Assembly: GCF_938030815.1 (NCBI RefSeq)
Contig: NZ_CALHII010000285.1
Coordinates: 1 to 25,661, forward strand
Reading direction: 5' to 3'
Source of the DNA: an uncultured Campylobacter sp.
GTDB lineage: Bacteria; Campylobacterota; Campylobacteria; Campylobacterales; Campylobacteraceae
DNA length: 25,661 nt
Shown one piece after another: positions 13,617-20,657 of the stretch (the stretch's first letter is position 1; every line of letters starts with the position of its first letter). The position numbers and the translations under genes were made by a program. The notes under the pieces were generated by a model, which did no database searches, was not told where the DNA came from, and saw nothing but the letters and a program-made list of their open reading frames with translations.

Positions 13617-14855
13617 TTATTTTTTAGCTAAGCTTAACATCGCCGCGGCTAAAACCTTCGTAGCGGCAAACGCGTCGTGCCAGTTTATGCTTTCATTTAC
13701 GTTGTGGCTGATACCGTCCTTACACGGCACGAAAAGCATCCCCACGCGATCCGCAAGCTCCGTCATATTCATCGCGTCGTGTCCCGCGCCGCTAGGAAGC
13801 CTCAGGCTTGGAATTTTAAGCTCGCAGGCACAGCTCTCAAGCAGATCTATCATCTCCTCGCTTAGCTTTACGGGGCGATCTTTAATGAGATTTTTTAGTT
13901 CGAATTTACACCCTCTGCGAGCGCAAATTTCATCTATCACGGCGCAAATTTTATCGTCCGCCGCCCTAAGCGCTTCCTCGTCTATATCGCGTATATCAAG
14001 ACCTAACGTGCATGAGCCCGGGATTACGTTTAGTACGCCGGGTATCGCATTTGCATAGCCCGTCGTCGCTACCGTGGTTTTGCCCTCCTTTGCGATCCTC
14101 TCCGCGCTTAAAACGATCTCGCTAGCGCAAACTAGGGCATCGCAGCGCATATCCATCGGCGTAGCGCCGCTGTGATCGGCCCTACCCTCGATCCGCAGCT
14201 CGTATCGCACGGGCGCGGCGATACCCGTGACGATGCCTACTGGGATACCGCGTCGCTGCAATACCGGCCCCTGCTCGATATGAAGCTCGATGTAGCTATG
14301 AAAACTGGATTTGGGCAGGACGCAGCTTTTTAAATTTGCGGGATTTAGCCCAAACTCCTGCATGGCGTCAAATAGCGAAATTCCGTTCCCATCCTTTAGC
14401 TCGTCTAGCCGCTGCCGCGATAGCTTGCCGCTAATTATCTTGCTGCCTACGGTCGCCATTTTAAAGCGGCTCGATTCCTCGCAAACAAAGACGATGAGCT
14501 CCAGCGGTCGCGCAAGCTTCTCGCCGCTATCTCGCACCGTGCGGATCGCCTCCAAAGCGGCCATGACGCCTAGCGTACCGTCGTAAAAGCCGCCCTGCGG
14601 CACGCTATCGATATGTGAGCCAGCGCTGACGGACGGCAGATCTGGATTTTTAACGCCTCCAAATTTAGCGAAAATATTGCCCGTATCGTCAATTTTGATC
14701 TTGAAATTTTCTTTTTGAAGTAGCGATATGAGGAAGTTGCGCGCCGCTTTATCTTCGCGCGAAAATGCAAGCCGCGTAAGCCCGCCGCCCGCCAAAGCCC
14801 CAAAGCGGCTTATCTGCTCAAACTCGCTTTTAAAGCGCTGTATGTTTATGTCCAT
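13617..14855 (-). CDS. M20C amidohydrolase (N-carbamoyl-amino-acid/allantoate type)
   Basis: This 412-residue enzyme has the signature of the HyuC/AllC group: SAGSHIDSVPQGGFYDGTLGV (H81, D83, D92), VFVCEESSRF (E126/E127), ELHIEQGPVL (H192), ADHSGATPMDMR and ISHNVNE near the end. The family removes carbamoyl or similar groups from N-substituted amino acids, with two metal ions. The substrate cannot be fixed from sequence; beta-ureidopropionate, allantoate and N-carbamoyl amino acids are all known for it. There are no other pyrimidine or purine breakdown genes here. It heads the operon; AAAGGGG precedes the ATG. Confidence 0.85.
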   Translation of the reverse strand: MDINIQRFKSEFEQISRFGALAGGGLTRLAFSREDKAARNFLISLLQKENFKIKIDDTGNIFAKFGGVKNPDLPSVSAGSHIDSVPQGGFYDGTLGVMAALEAIRTVRDSGEKLARPLELIVFVCEESSRFKMATVGSKIISGKLSRQRLDELKDGNGISLFDAMQEFGLNPANLKSCVLPKSSFHSYIELHIEQGPVLQRRGIPVGIVTGIAAPVRYELRIEGRADHSGATPMDMRCDALVCASEIVLSAERIAKEGKTTVATTGYANAIPGVLNVIPGSCTLGLDIRDIDEEALRAADDKICAVIDEICARRGCKFELKNLIKDRPVKLSEEMIDLLESCACELKIPSLRLPSGAGHDAMNMTELADRVGMLFVPCKDGISHNVNESINWHDAFAATKVLAAAMLSLAKK

Positions 14856-14903
14856 AAATTCCCCTTTTCTTAAAAAATTTATGAATACGGCATTTTAATA
14901 TTA

Positions 14904-14914
14904 AATTTATATAA
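14904..14914 (-). promoter_or_regulatory. Possible promoter of the peptidase operon
   Basis: The minus strand has GTTATATAAAT about 50 bases before the first operon gene, followed by a second AT-rich candidate (TTAATATTAAAAT). Either could be a -10 element. The choice is uncertain and no operator was seen in the 238-base divergent gap. Confidence 0.3.
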
Positions 14915-15060
14915 CAAAGCTGAAATTTACTTATCGCGGCGGCAAATATGGCGCTAAAACGGCGCGAGCAAAGCCGCTTTAAGATAACGCTATAAATTTT
15001 AAATTTTGCCTTCTGGGCTTTAAAATCGCGACGCGCCTGCTTAGCTTCAGACTAAACGGA

Positions 15061-15066
15061 TATAAT
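15061..15066 (+). promoter_or_regulatory. -10 box for the gene at 15094
   Basis: TATAAT in GGATATAATTATCG lies 28-33 bases before the preferred ATG at 15094. GAGGAG at 15083-15088 is the ribosome binding site and fixes the start at 15094 rather than at the GTG at 15088, which overlaps it. Confidence 0.55.
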
Positions 15067-15093
15067 TATCGCAAAATTCAACGAGGAGTGCAG

Positions 15094-16104
15094 ATGAAGC
15101 AGGGCTCGCTAGAGGGGCTTTATGAAAAGCTAAGGCAATTTGATAGGCTGGCGGATAAGGAGGAGTATCTGTTTGATGCGATAAGGGGAGCTATCGAGGC
15201 GGAAAATTTCGAATTTGCCGCGCAAATTTGCGACTTTGTGCTAAACGAGGAATTTGAAAAATTCGGCGCATTTTTAAGAACCAGAGCGCTAATGTGGCTC
15301 ACGGGCTACATCGCGCAAAATTTAAAAGAAAGCGAATACCCGAATTTTGGCGACTTTGAGAGCTGTCTGTGGAAATTTAAATGGATAGTCTCGGGCATCG
15401 CCAAAAGCTCCGTGATCGAAAGAGAGCTCATAGACGAGGCAAACGAGGCGATGCTGTTTTACTACGAGCGCTTGGAGCTCTCGCTGGCGGCCTACTACAA
15501 GGCTTTGATGAACCAAAACATCGATATGGGCGACGCTAGAGAGGCGAAGACCAACTACGAGCTATGGAAAAAGCTCGCTAAAGACGATATGGGTGACTGC
15601 GAGGCGTGCGAGGCATCGGGTGAGATCGCGTATCTGTGCTTTGCCGGCGAGCACGATGCGGCGCTAAAGCTAGCCGAACCGTTGCTCTCAGGCGAGCTAA
15701 CCTGCTCCGAGGTACCGCAAATAACCTACGCGCCAATACTTTTTAGTATGATAGCACTAGGTAGGACCTGGGAGGCAAAAATCCTGCTGCCAAAGGCCGC
15801 GGCGACGATCGAGTCAAATCCTCGCGTCATAAATCAGATCGCGCCGCTAATCGAGATCGCCGTTAGGCTGGACGAGCGCGAGATGGCTCTAAATTTGGCT
15901 CACAAGCACTCGCGCGCGATCCTTGAGGGTAACGACGACCTAAATGACCTACGATTTTTCATCGCCGTTAGCGCATTTGGTGATGAGAGCAACTACAAGA
16001 CGGCTTTGGAGCTGGCGGGCAAATTTGACGTTAGAAATCAAAACTTCTACTACGCCGATTATCTAAATAAATTTTACGAGGAATTTTCAGGGCTTGAAAT
16101 TTGA
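15094..16104 (+). CDS. Unrecognised helical-repeat protein
   Basis: I do not recognise this 336-residue cytoplasmic protein. It has no signal peptide or membrane segment and is almost wholly helical, acidic and rich in Glu, Leu and Ala. Repeated helix pairs such as NFEFAAQICDFVLNEEFE, EHDAALKLAEPLLSGE and DEREMALNLAHKHSRAIL resemble TPR-type or related solenoid repeats. That suggests a protein-binding scaffold, but no partner can be named. A pair of close cysteines (DCEACEASG) lies mid-protein. The gene stands alone with its own promoter, facing away from the peptidase operon, and is followed by a long gap. Confidence 0.75.
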   Translation: MKQGSLEGLYEKLRQFDRLADKEEYLFDAIRGAIEAENFEFAAQICDFVLNEEFEKFGAFLRTRALMWLTGYIAQNLKESEYPNFGDFESCLWKFKWIVSGIAKSSVIERELIDEANEAMLFYYERLELSLAAYYKALMNQNIDMGDAREAKTNYELWKKLAKDDMGDCEACEASGEIAYLCFAGEHDAALKLAEPLLSGELTCSEVPQITYAPILFSMIALGRTWEAKILLPKAAATIESNPRVINQIAPLIEIAVRLDEREMALNLAHKHSRAILEGNDDLNDLRFFIAVSAFGDESNYKTALELAGKFDVRNQNFYYADYLNKFYEEFSGLEI

Positions 16105-16663
16105 CGGTTTGGGAATCTGGAATGCTCTGCTCGTCAAATAGGACACCATTTCTTAAGCGCGTGCGACGAGATAGTTTAAAATTTGCAGCTCGATACTACT
16201 TCGCTCTCGCAACAGCGAGCGCGGTCAAGTTTACGCCGAACGGGTACAGCGGCTCGTGCGGTAAATTTTATACCGCTTACTCGCGCACGTCGGCAGCCGA
16301 TTGCCGAGAAATGATGATAGAGCACGCAATACTAAAATTTTAACTCGATCGCTACGTATGAAAGAAAAATATCGTGGCGGCGCATACCAACGCTAAACCG
16401 CATGGACAAGAGCAAATATTTGCGACAGCAAGACACGTATTCTAAATTTCAACCGCCGCAGAATGTAAAATTAAACCGAGCCCAGCATTAATCTCACCGT
16501 AAAACACGCACGACAACGTATCTCGCGCAACGCTGCTAATTTGGCGGCAATTTAATAGCAAAATTTGAAGCGTAGCGCGACGAAATTTTAAAACAAAATC
16601 TCAAGTAGATTTTTAAATATAAAATTTCAAGAGGAATCTTAAATTTAGAATTTCAAATAAATT
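16105..16663. other. Long gap without a convincing gene
   Basis: About 560 bases. The first half is GC-richer with scattered small inverted motifs; the second half becomes AT-rich with imperfect direct repeats of AAAATTYCAAGAG (near 16620 and 16667). A TTG-started frame at 16101-16343 is open but reads as low-quality sequence without a ribosome binding site. I see no RNA gene. It may be a decayed gene. Confidence 0.5.
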
Positions 16664-16701
16664 TTAAAATTCCAAGAGAATTTTATCCCTTGGAATTTTA
16701 A
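16664..16701. terminator. 13-bp hairpin terminator for accC
   Basis: TTAAAATTCCAAG (16664-16676) and its exact complement at 16689-16701 enclose a 12-base loop. On the minus strand the stem begins 2 bases after the accC stop and ends in TTTT-rich sequence, a good intrinsic terminator for accB-accC. Confidence 0.75.
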
Positions 16702-16703
16702 AT

Positions 16704-18041
16704 TTAATGCTTGGCTAGGTAATTTGTATCGTAGTTATTATCCACGAAATCGGGGTTGTTCATCATCCTAAGATGAAAATCGCGCGTCGATTTTATGCCG
16801 CCGATGATGAGCTCGTCTAGCGCGACCTTCATCTTCGCAATCGCGCGCGCGCGGTCCTTGTCGTAAACGATGAGCTTGCCGATCATGCTGTCGTAGTAAG
16901 GCGGCACCGAGTAGCCCTCATAGACGTGGCTGTCCATACGCACGTTTCTGCCGCCCGGAGCGACGTATTTTGTGATTTTACCCGGGTTTGGCATAAAGCT
17001 TTTGGAGTCCTCAGCGGTGATGCGGCACTCAAGCGCATGTCCGCTAAATTTTATCTCGCTTTGAGGAAGCAGTTTCTCGCCCTGCGCGATGCGGATCATC
17101 CACTCAATCAGATCGAGCCCGCTTCGCATCTCGCTTACGGTGTGTTCGACCTGCAAGCGAGTATTCATCTCGATGAAATAGAATTTCTTATCCTTGCTAT
17201 CATATAAAAACTCAAACGTTCCCGCGCTTGCGTATCCGATCGCCTTAGCAGCGCGAACCGCCGTTTCATGCAGGCTTTTTCGCGTCGGCTCATCTAAGAT
17301 CACGGCCGGGCTCTCTTCGATCAGCTTTTGGTGGCGGCGCTGCATTGAGCAGTCGCGCTCGCCGATATGCACGACGTGTCCATGCTCGTCGCCTAAGACC
17401 TGAACCTCGATGTGGCGCGGGTTTGTGATATATTTTTCCATATACATCGTGCCGTCGCCGAATGCGCTCATCGCTTCGCTCTCTGCCGACCAAAAGAGCT
17501 TTTCGATATCCTCTTCGCGCTCGACCACGCGCATTCCGCGCCCACCGCCACCGGCTGCGGCTTTAATGATGACCGGATAGCCGATTTCGGCGGCTAGCTT
17601 GCGTGCCTCTTCGACGCTTGCGATCGCGCCGTCGCTGCCAGGCACTACAGGAATGCCCGCGCGCATCATCACTTGCTTAGCCTTGCTCTTATCGCTCATT
17701 AAAGTCATTGCCTCGACGCTCGGGCCGATAAATTTAATGCCGTGCTTAGCGCAAATTTCTACGAAATTTTGACTTTCGCTCAAAAAGCCGTATCCCGGAA
17801 ATATCGCGTCAGCTTCGGTTAGCTCGCAGGCTGTGATGATCGCGGGGATATTTAAGTAACTATCGCTACTGCGCGGTCCGCCTATACAGACCGACGCGTC
17901 AGCGTATTTCACGTAAAGCGCGTCCTGATCGGCGGTGGAGTGCACGACGATGGCTTGCTTGCCCATCTCTTGGATCGTGCGAAGCGCTCTAAGCGCTATC
18001 TCGCCGCGATTTGCGATTAGAATTTTCTTAAGCTCCCTCAT
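16704..18041 (-). CDS. accC: Biotin carboxylase subunit of acetyl-CoA carboxylase
   Basis: AccC uses ATP and bicarbonate to carboxylate biotin on AccB, the first half-reaction of malonyl-CoA formation for fatty-acid synthesis. The 445-residue length is standard. It opens KILIANRGEIALR, has the ATP-grasp glycine loop GGGGRGM (164-170), Lys118 and Lys160, and the metal and catalytic set E277, E291, N293 and R295 in EMNTRLQVEH. The start overlaps the accB stop by four bases (ATGA), so the two are translationally coupled. The carboxyltransferase genes are not in the window. Confidence 0.96.
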   Translation of the reverse strand: MRELKKILIANRGEIALRALRTIQEMGKQAIVVHSTADQDALYVKYADASVCIGGPRSSDSYLNIPAIITACELTEADAIFPGYGFLSESQNFVEICAKHGIKFIGPSVEAMTLMSDKSKAKQVMMRAGIPVVPGSDGAIASVEEARKLAAEIGYPVIIKAAAGGGGRGMRVVEREEDIEKLFWSAESEAMSAFGDGTMYMEKYITNPRHIEVQVLGDEHGHVVHIGERDCSMQRRHQKLIEESPAVILDEPTRKSLHETAVRAAKAIGYASAGTFEFLYDSKDKKFYFIEMNTRLQVEHTVSEMRSGLDLIEWMIRIAQGEKLLPQSEIKFSGHALECRITAEDSKSFMPNPGKITKYVAPGGRNVRMDSHVYEGYSVPPYYDSMIGKLIVYDKDRARAIAKMKVALDELIIGGIKSTRDFHLRMMNNPDFVDNNYDTNYLAKH

Positions 18042-18496
18042 AGCTTCTCGACCTCAAACAGCGCCATAGCGTATTCGACGGGTTGTCCGTCTTCGACGAG
18101 AGCTTTTTTGATGCGGCAGTCGAATTCCGCTTCGATCTCGTTCATAATCTTCATCGCTTCGATGATACCGATCGTATCACCCTTATGCACGACCTGACCT
18201 ACGCTTACGAACTCTGCCGCACCGGGACTTGGCGCTTTATAAAAAGTACCTACCATCGGGCTGTCGATCGTATCCATCGCGCCTTTTGAGGCGGGCTTAT
18301 CGCCCACGAGCACATTTACCGCAGGCGCAGCAAGCTGCGGGGCAGGTGCCGGTGCGGCGAGCTGAGGCGTGCTCCCACCGCATGGGCCATATTTTTTTAT
18401 CTCGATTTCAAAATCTTTATCTTTAATTTTTAGCTCGTTAATGCCCTGCTTCTCACCGAAAAAGTCCATTAACTCTTTGATTTCTGCTTTTGTCAT
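18038..18496 (-). CDS. accB: Biotin carboxyl carrier protein of acetyl-CoA carboxylase
   Basis: AccB carries the biotin that AccC carboxylates. The 152-residue protein has an N-terminal helical part (1-36), a flexible Ala/Pro linker (43-59, APAPAPQLAAPA) and a biotinyl domain with SPMVGTFY and EAMKIMNEI. K116 is the biotin attachment site. CAGGAGA before the ATG is the ribosome binding site, and a weak -10-like TATAAA lies on the minus strand at 18537-18542. In C. jejuni, as I recall, dcd stands directly opposite accB; here ansB lies between. Confidence 0.95.
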   Translation of the reverse strand: MTKAEIKELMDFFGEKQGINELKIKDKDFEIEIKKYGPCGGSTPQLAAPAPAPQLAAPAVNVLVGDKPASKGAMDTIDSPMVGTFYKAPSPGAAEFVSVGQVVHKGDTIGIIEAMKIMNEIEAEFDCRIKKALVEDGQPVEYAMALFEVEKL

Positions 18497-18917
18497 AAAT
18501 TTCTCCTGAAAAAATTTGCGAAATTTTAGCTAAATTTTTATAATTGTTTCTTTAAATGGATTTTTGCGGGACTTTTAAGAAGTGCAAAGCGAAATTTACG
18601 ACAAAATTTGCGGACTGATTTTAAATATTTATAAGGTGCGATTTGCCTAGCCTATTTTAAAGCTCGGGCTTTGCGGGCAAAGCACGAAATTTTGCCGCAA
18701 GAACGTAAAATTATTTTGAATTCTTTAAAATTTATACTTCATTTTACGACTAGAATTCTACGCCCAAGCCCCGAGCGCGAAAATTCCGCGCTTTGCTTTA
18801 AAATTCCACCTTCGGGCTCGTATCAAAATCCTACGCCTTGCTTTTCTTTAAAATTTCGCGCTGAAATTTTATTTTATAACCCCGCGTCGAAATTCTATCC
18901 GCGCGAAGCCCTATGCG
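18497..18917. other. AT-rich gap with degenerate short repeats
   Basis: No gene is supported in these 420 bases. The part near accB holds its promoter. A small perfect stem GCTTTGC-GG-GCAAAGC sits at 18668-18683. From about 18720 to 18900 the sequence repeats, loosely, units like CTTTAAAATTYC and CGCGNNGAAATT, alternating GC-rich and AT-rich blocks. The repeats are too degenerate for a CRISPR or a defined satellite. An open plus frame from 18671 crosses them but lacks protein-like character. Confidence 0.5.
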
Positions 18918-19967
18918 TTAATGTGTCGCAAAAAAGCTCTGAATTTTCGCTTTATCGCTCGTTTTGCTAAGAGCCAATATCAATAGTACGCGAGCCTTTT
19001 GCGGATTTAGATTATCGGCGGTTAGGAAGCCAAGTTTTGCGTCGTCCACCTCCGAGCTAACGCTAGTTGAGCCGCTGCCTGTACGGCTTGAGCGCACAAT
19101 GATCACGCCCGCTTCGCTAGCTTTTGCAAGCGCAGCCTCCGTATCGGGGTATAAATTTCCGTTTCCCATGCCGGCGACTACGATGCCCTTAGCGCCCTTT
19201 TGCACGGCAGTCTCTACGAAATCGCCCACGTCCTGCGGATGCGCGTAAATAATATCGACTCGCGACAGAGCCTTGATATCTTTGATATTAAAATCGCTGC
19301 TTATGGTATGCTTACGAAGCGGCGCCATATAAAAATTTACGACGCCATAATTTACGGTGCCGATCTTGCCGGAATTCGGCGAGGTAAAAGCCGCAACATT
19401 AGTAGTGTTTGTTTTCGTAACCTCGCGCGCGGCGTGGATCTCGTCGTTCATCACTACAAGAGCGCCCTTTTCGCGAGCGTTTTTATCTGCCGCGACGGCA
19501 ACGGCGTTGTATAGATTAAGCGGTCCATCAGCACTCATCGAGTCTGCGTTTCGCATCGCGCCCACCAAAACGATCGGTTTTTTGGATTTTACTACCAGGC
19601 TTAAAAAATACGCCGTCTCCTCCATCGTATCGGTTCCATGCACGATGACGACGCCGTCGACATCGTTTTTAGTAAGCAGTTCGCTTACGCGGTTTGCAAG
19701 CTTGAGCCAAATTTCATCGTTCATCTCCTGCGAGCCGATATTTGAAATTTGCTCGCTTTTAATCGTAGCTAAATCCCCCAGTTGCGGCACTGCCGATAAG
19801 ATATCTTCTACATCCTTAGAGCCTGCGGTATAGTTGCCCTCCGTGGCACTTGCGCTGCTTCCTGCGATCGTACCGCCGGTAGCTAAAATATAAATATTTG
19901 GCTTCGCAGCAGCCAAAGATGACGCGATAAAAAACGTAATAAACGCAAATTTCTTGAGTAGTCCCAT
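18918..19967 (-). CDS. ansB: Periplasmic type II L-asparaginase
   Basis: AnsB hydrolyses asparagine, and often glutamine, to aspartate or glutamate plus ammonia outside the cytoplasm. The 349-residue protein has a signal peptide (1-21, LAAA). The two catalytic threonines are visible: T33 in ILATGGTIAG and T112 with D113 in VIVHGTDTMEET. GAMRNADSMSADGPLNLYNA and VVAGMGNGN are further family segments. AAGGAG stands before the ATG. The aspartate formed can be taken up and turned to fumarate for respiration, as established in Campylobacter. It is transcribed away from dcd. Confidence 0.95.
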   Translation of the reverse strand: MGLLKKFAFITFFIASSLAAAKPNIYILATGGTIAGSSASATEGNYTAGSKDVEDILSAVPQLGDLATIKSEQISNIGSQEMNDEIWLKLANRVSELLTKNDVDGVVIVHGTDTMEETAYFLSLVVKSKKPIVLVGAMRNADSMSADGPLNLYNAVAVAADKNAREKGALVVMNDEIHAAREVTKTNTTNVAAFTSPNSGKIGTVNYGVVNFYMAPLRKHTISSDFNIKDIKALSRVDIIYAHPQDVGDFVETAVQKGAKGIVVAGMGNGNLYPDTEAALAKASEAGVIIVRSSRTGSGSTSVSSEVDDAKLGFLTADNLNPQKARVLLILALSKTSDKAKIQSFFATH

Positions 19968-20011
19968 AGTTGCTCCTTAAAAAGTAATAAAATTTTTATA
20001 ATTTAAGCAAA

Positions 20012-20017
20012 ATTCTA
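20012..20017 (-). promoter_or_regulatory. -10 box for ansB
   Basis: The minus strand reads TATGCTAGAATTTTG, an extended -10 element (TAGAAT with TGC-like lead) 45-50 bases before the ansB ATG. The divergent gap to dcd is 123 bases and very AT-rich. Confidence 0.45.
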
Positions 20018-20050
20018 GCATAAAATTTTTATTATATTTTATTTTGCTGC

Positions 20051-20056
20051 TATAAT
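20051..20056 (+). promoter_or_regulatory. Extended -10 box for dcd
   Basis: TGCTATAAT gives an extended -10 element ending 34 bases before the dcd ATG. AAGGA at 20080-20084 is the ribosome binding site. As the following genes are tightly spaced, this is the likely main promoter for dcd, topA and the genes after them. Confidence 0.6.
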
Positions 20057-20090
20057 GCGCGAAAAATTTTGATTATTTTAAGGAAATTTT

Positions 20091-20654
20091 ATGGGACTGA
20101 AAAGCGATAAATGGATCAGACAGATGTCGCAGCAGCACGATATGATAGCGCCCTTTTGCGAGGAGAATATCGGCCGCGGCGTCGTTAGCTACGGACTTTC
20201 GAGCTACGGATACGACATACGCGTAGCGCGAGAATTTAAAATTTTTACAAACGTCGGCGGAACGGTCGTCGATCCTAAAAATTTCGACGCAAAAAACGTC
20301 GTAGATTTTGAGGGCGACGTCTGCATCGTGCCGCCGAATTCCTTCGCGCTAGCGCGTACCATCGAATACTTCAAAATGCCGCGCGACGTGCTTGCGATCT
20401 GTCTGGGCAAAAGCACCTACGCGCGCTGCGGCATCATCGTAAACGTAACGCCCTTTGAGCCCGGTTTTGAGGGGCACATCACGATTGAAATTTCCAACAC
20501 CACGCCGCTGCCTGCAAAAATTTACGCGAACGAAGGCATCGCGCAGGTTTTGTTTCTGCAAGGAGATGAGCCGTGCGAGGTGAGCTACTGCGACAAAAAG
20601 GGCAAATACCAAAGCCAAAAAGGCATCACGCTGCCTAGAATTCTAAAGGATTAA
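20091..20654 (+). CDS. dcd: dCTP deaminase
   Basis: Dcd deaminates dCTP to dUTP, feeding dTMP synthesis. The 187-residue protein shows SYGLSSYGYDIRVA, PPNSFALARTIEYF, LGKSTYARCGIIVNVTPFEPG (S108 and R112) and catalytic E133 in ITIEISN. It works as a cytoplasmic trimer. It is the monofunctional type; no separate dUTPase motif is present. topA follows three bases after the stop, with its ribosome binding site inside the dcd end. Confidence 0.95.
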   Translation: MGLKSDKWIRQMSQQHDMIAPFCEENIGRGVVSYGLSSYGYDIRVAREFKIFTNVGGTVVDPKNFDAKNVVDFEGDVCIVPPNSFALARTIEYFKMPRDVLAICLGKSTYARCGIIVNVTPFEPGFEGHITIEISNTTPLPAKIYANEGIAQVLFLQGDEPCEVSYCDKKGKYQSQKGITLPRILKD

Positions 20655-20657
20655 ACA

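Noticed and set aside
16101..16343. An 80-codon frame after the helical-repeat gene
   Set aside because: TTG start overlapping the previous stop, no ribosome binding site and no protein-like pattern.
18720..18900. CRISPR array
   Set aside because: Repeats are short, inexact and irregularly spaced; no cas gene is present.
20091..20105. Similar first codons (ATGGGACT) in divergent ansB and dcd as an inverted duplication
   Set aside because: The match is only about eight bases and ends at once on both sides; it is probably chance.
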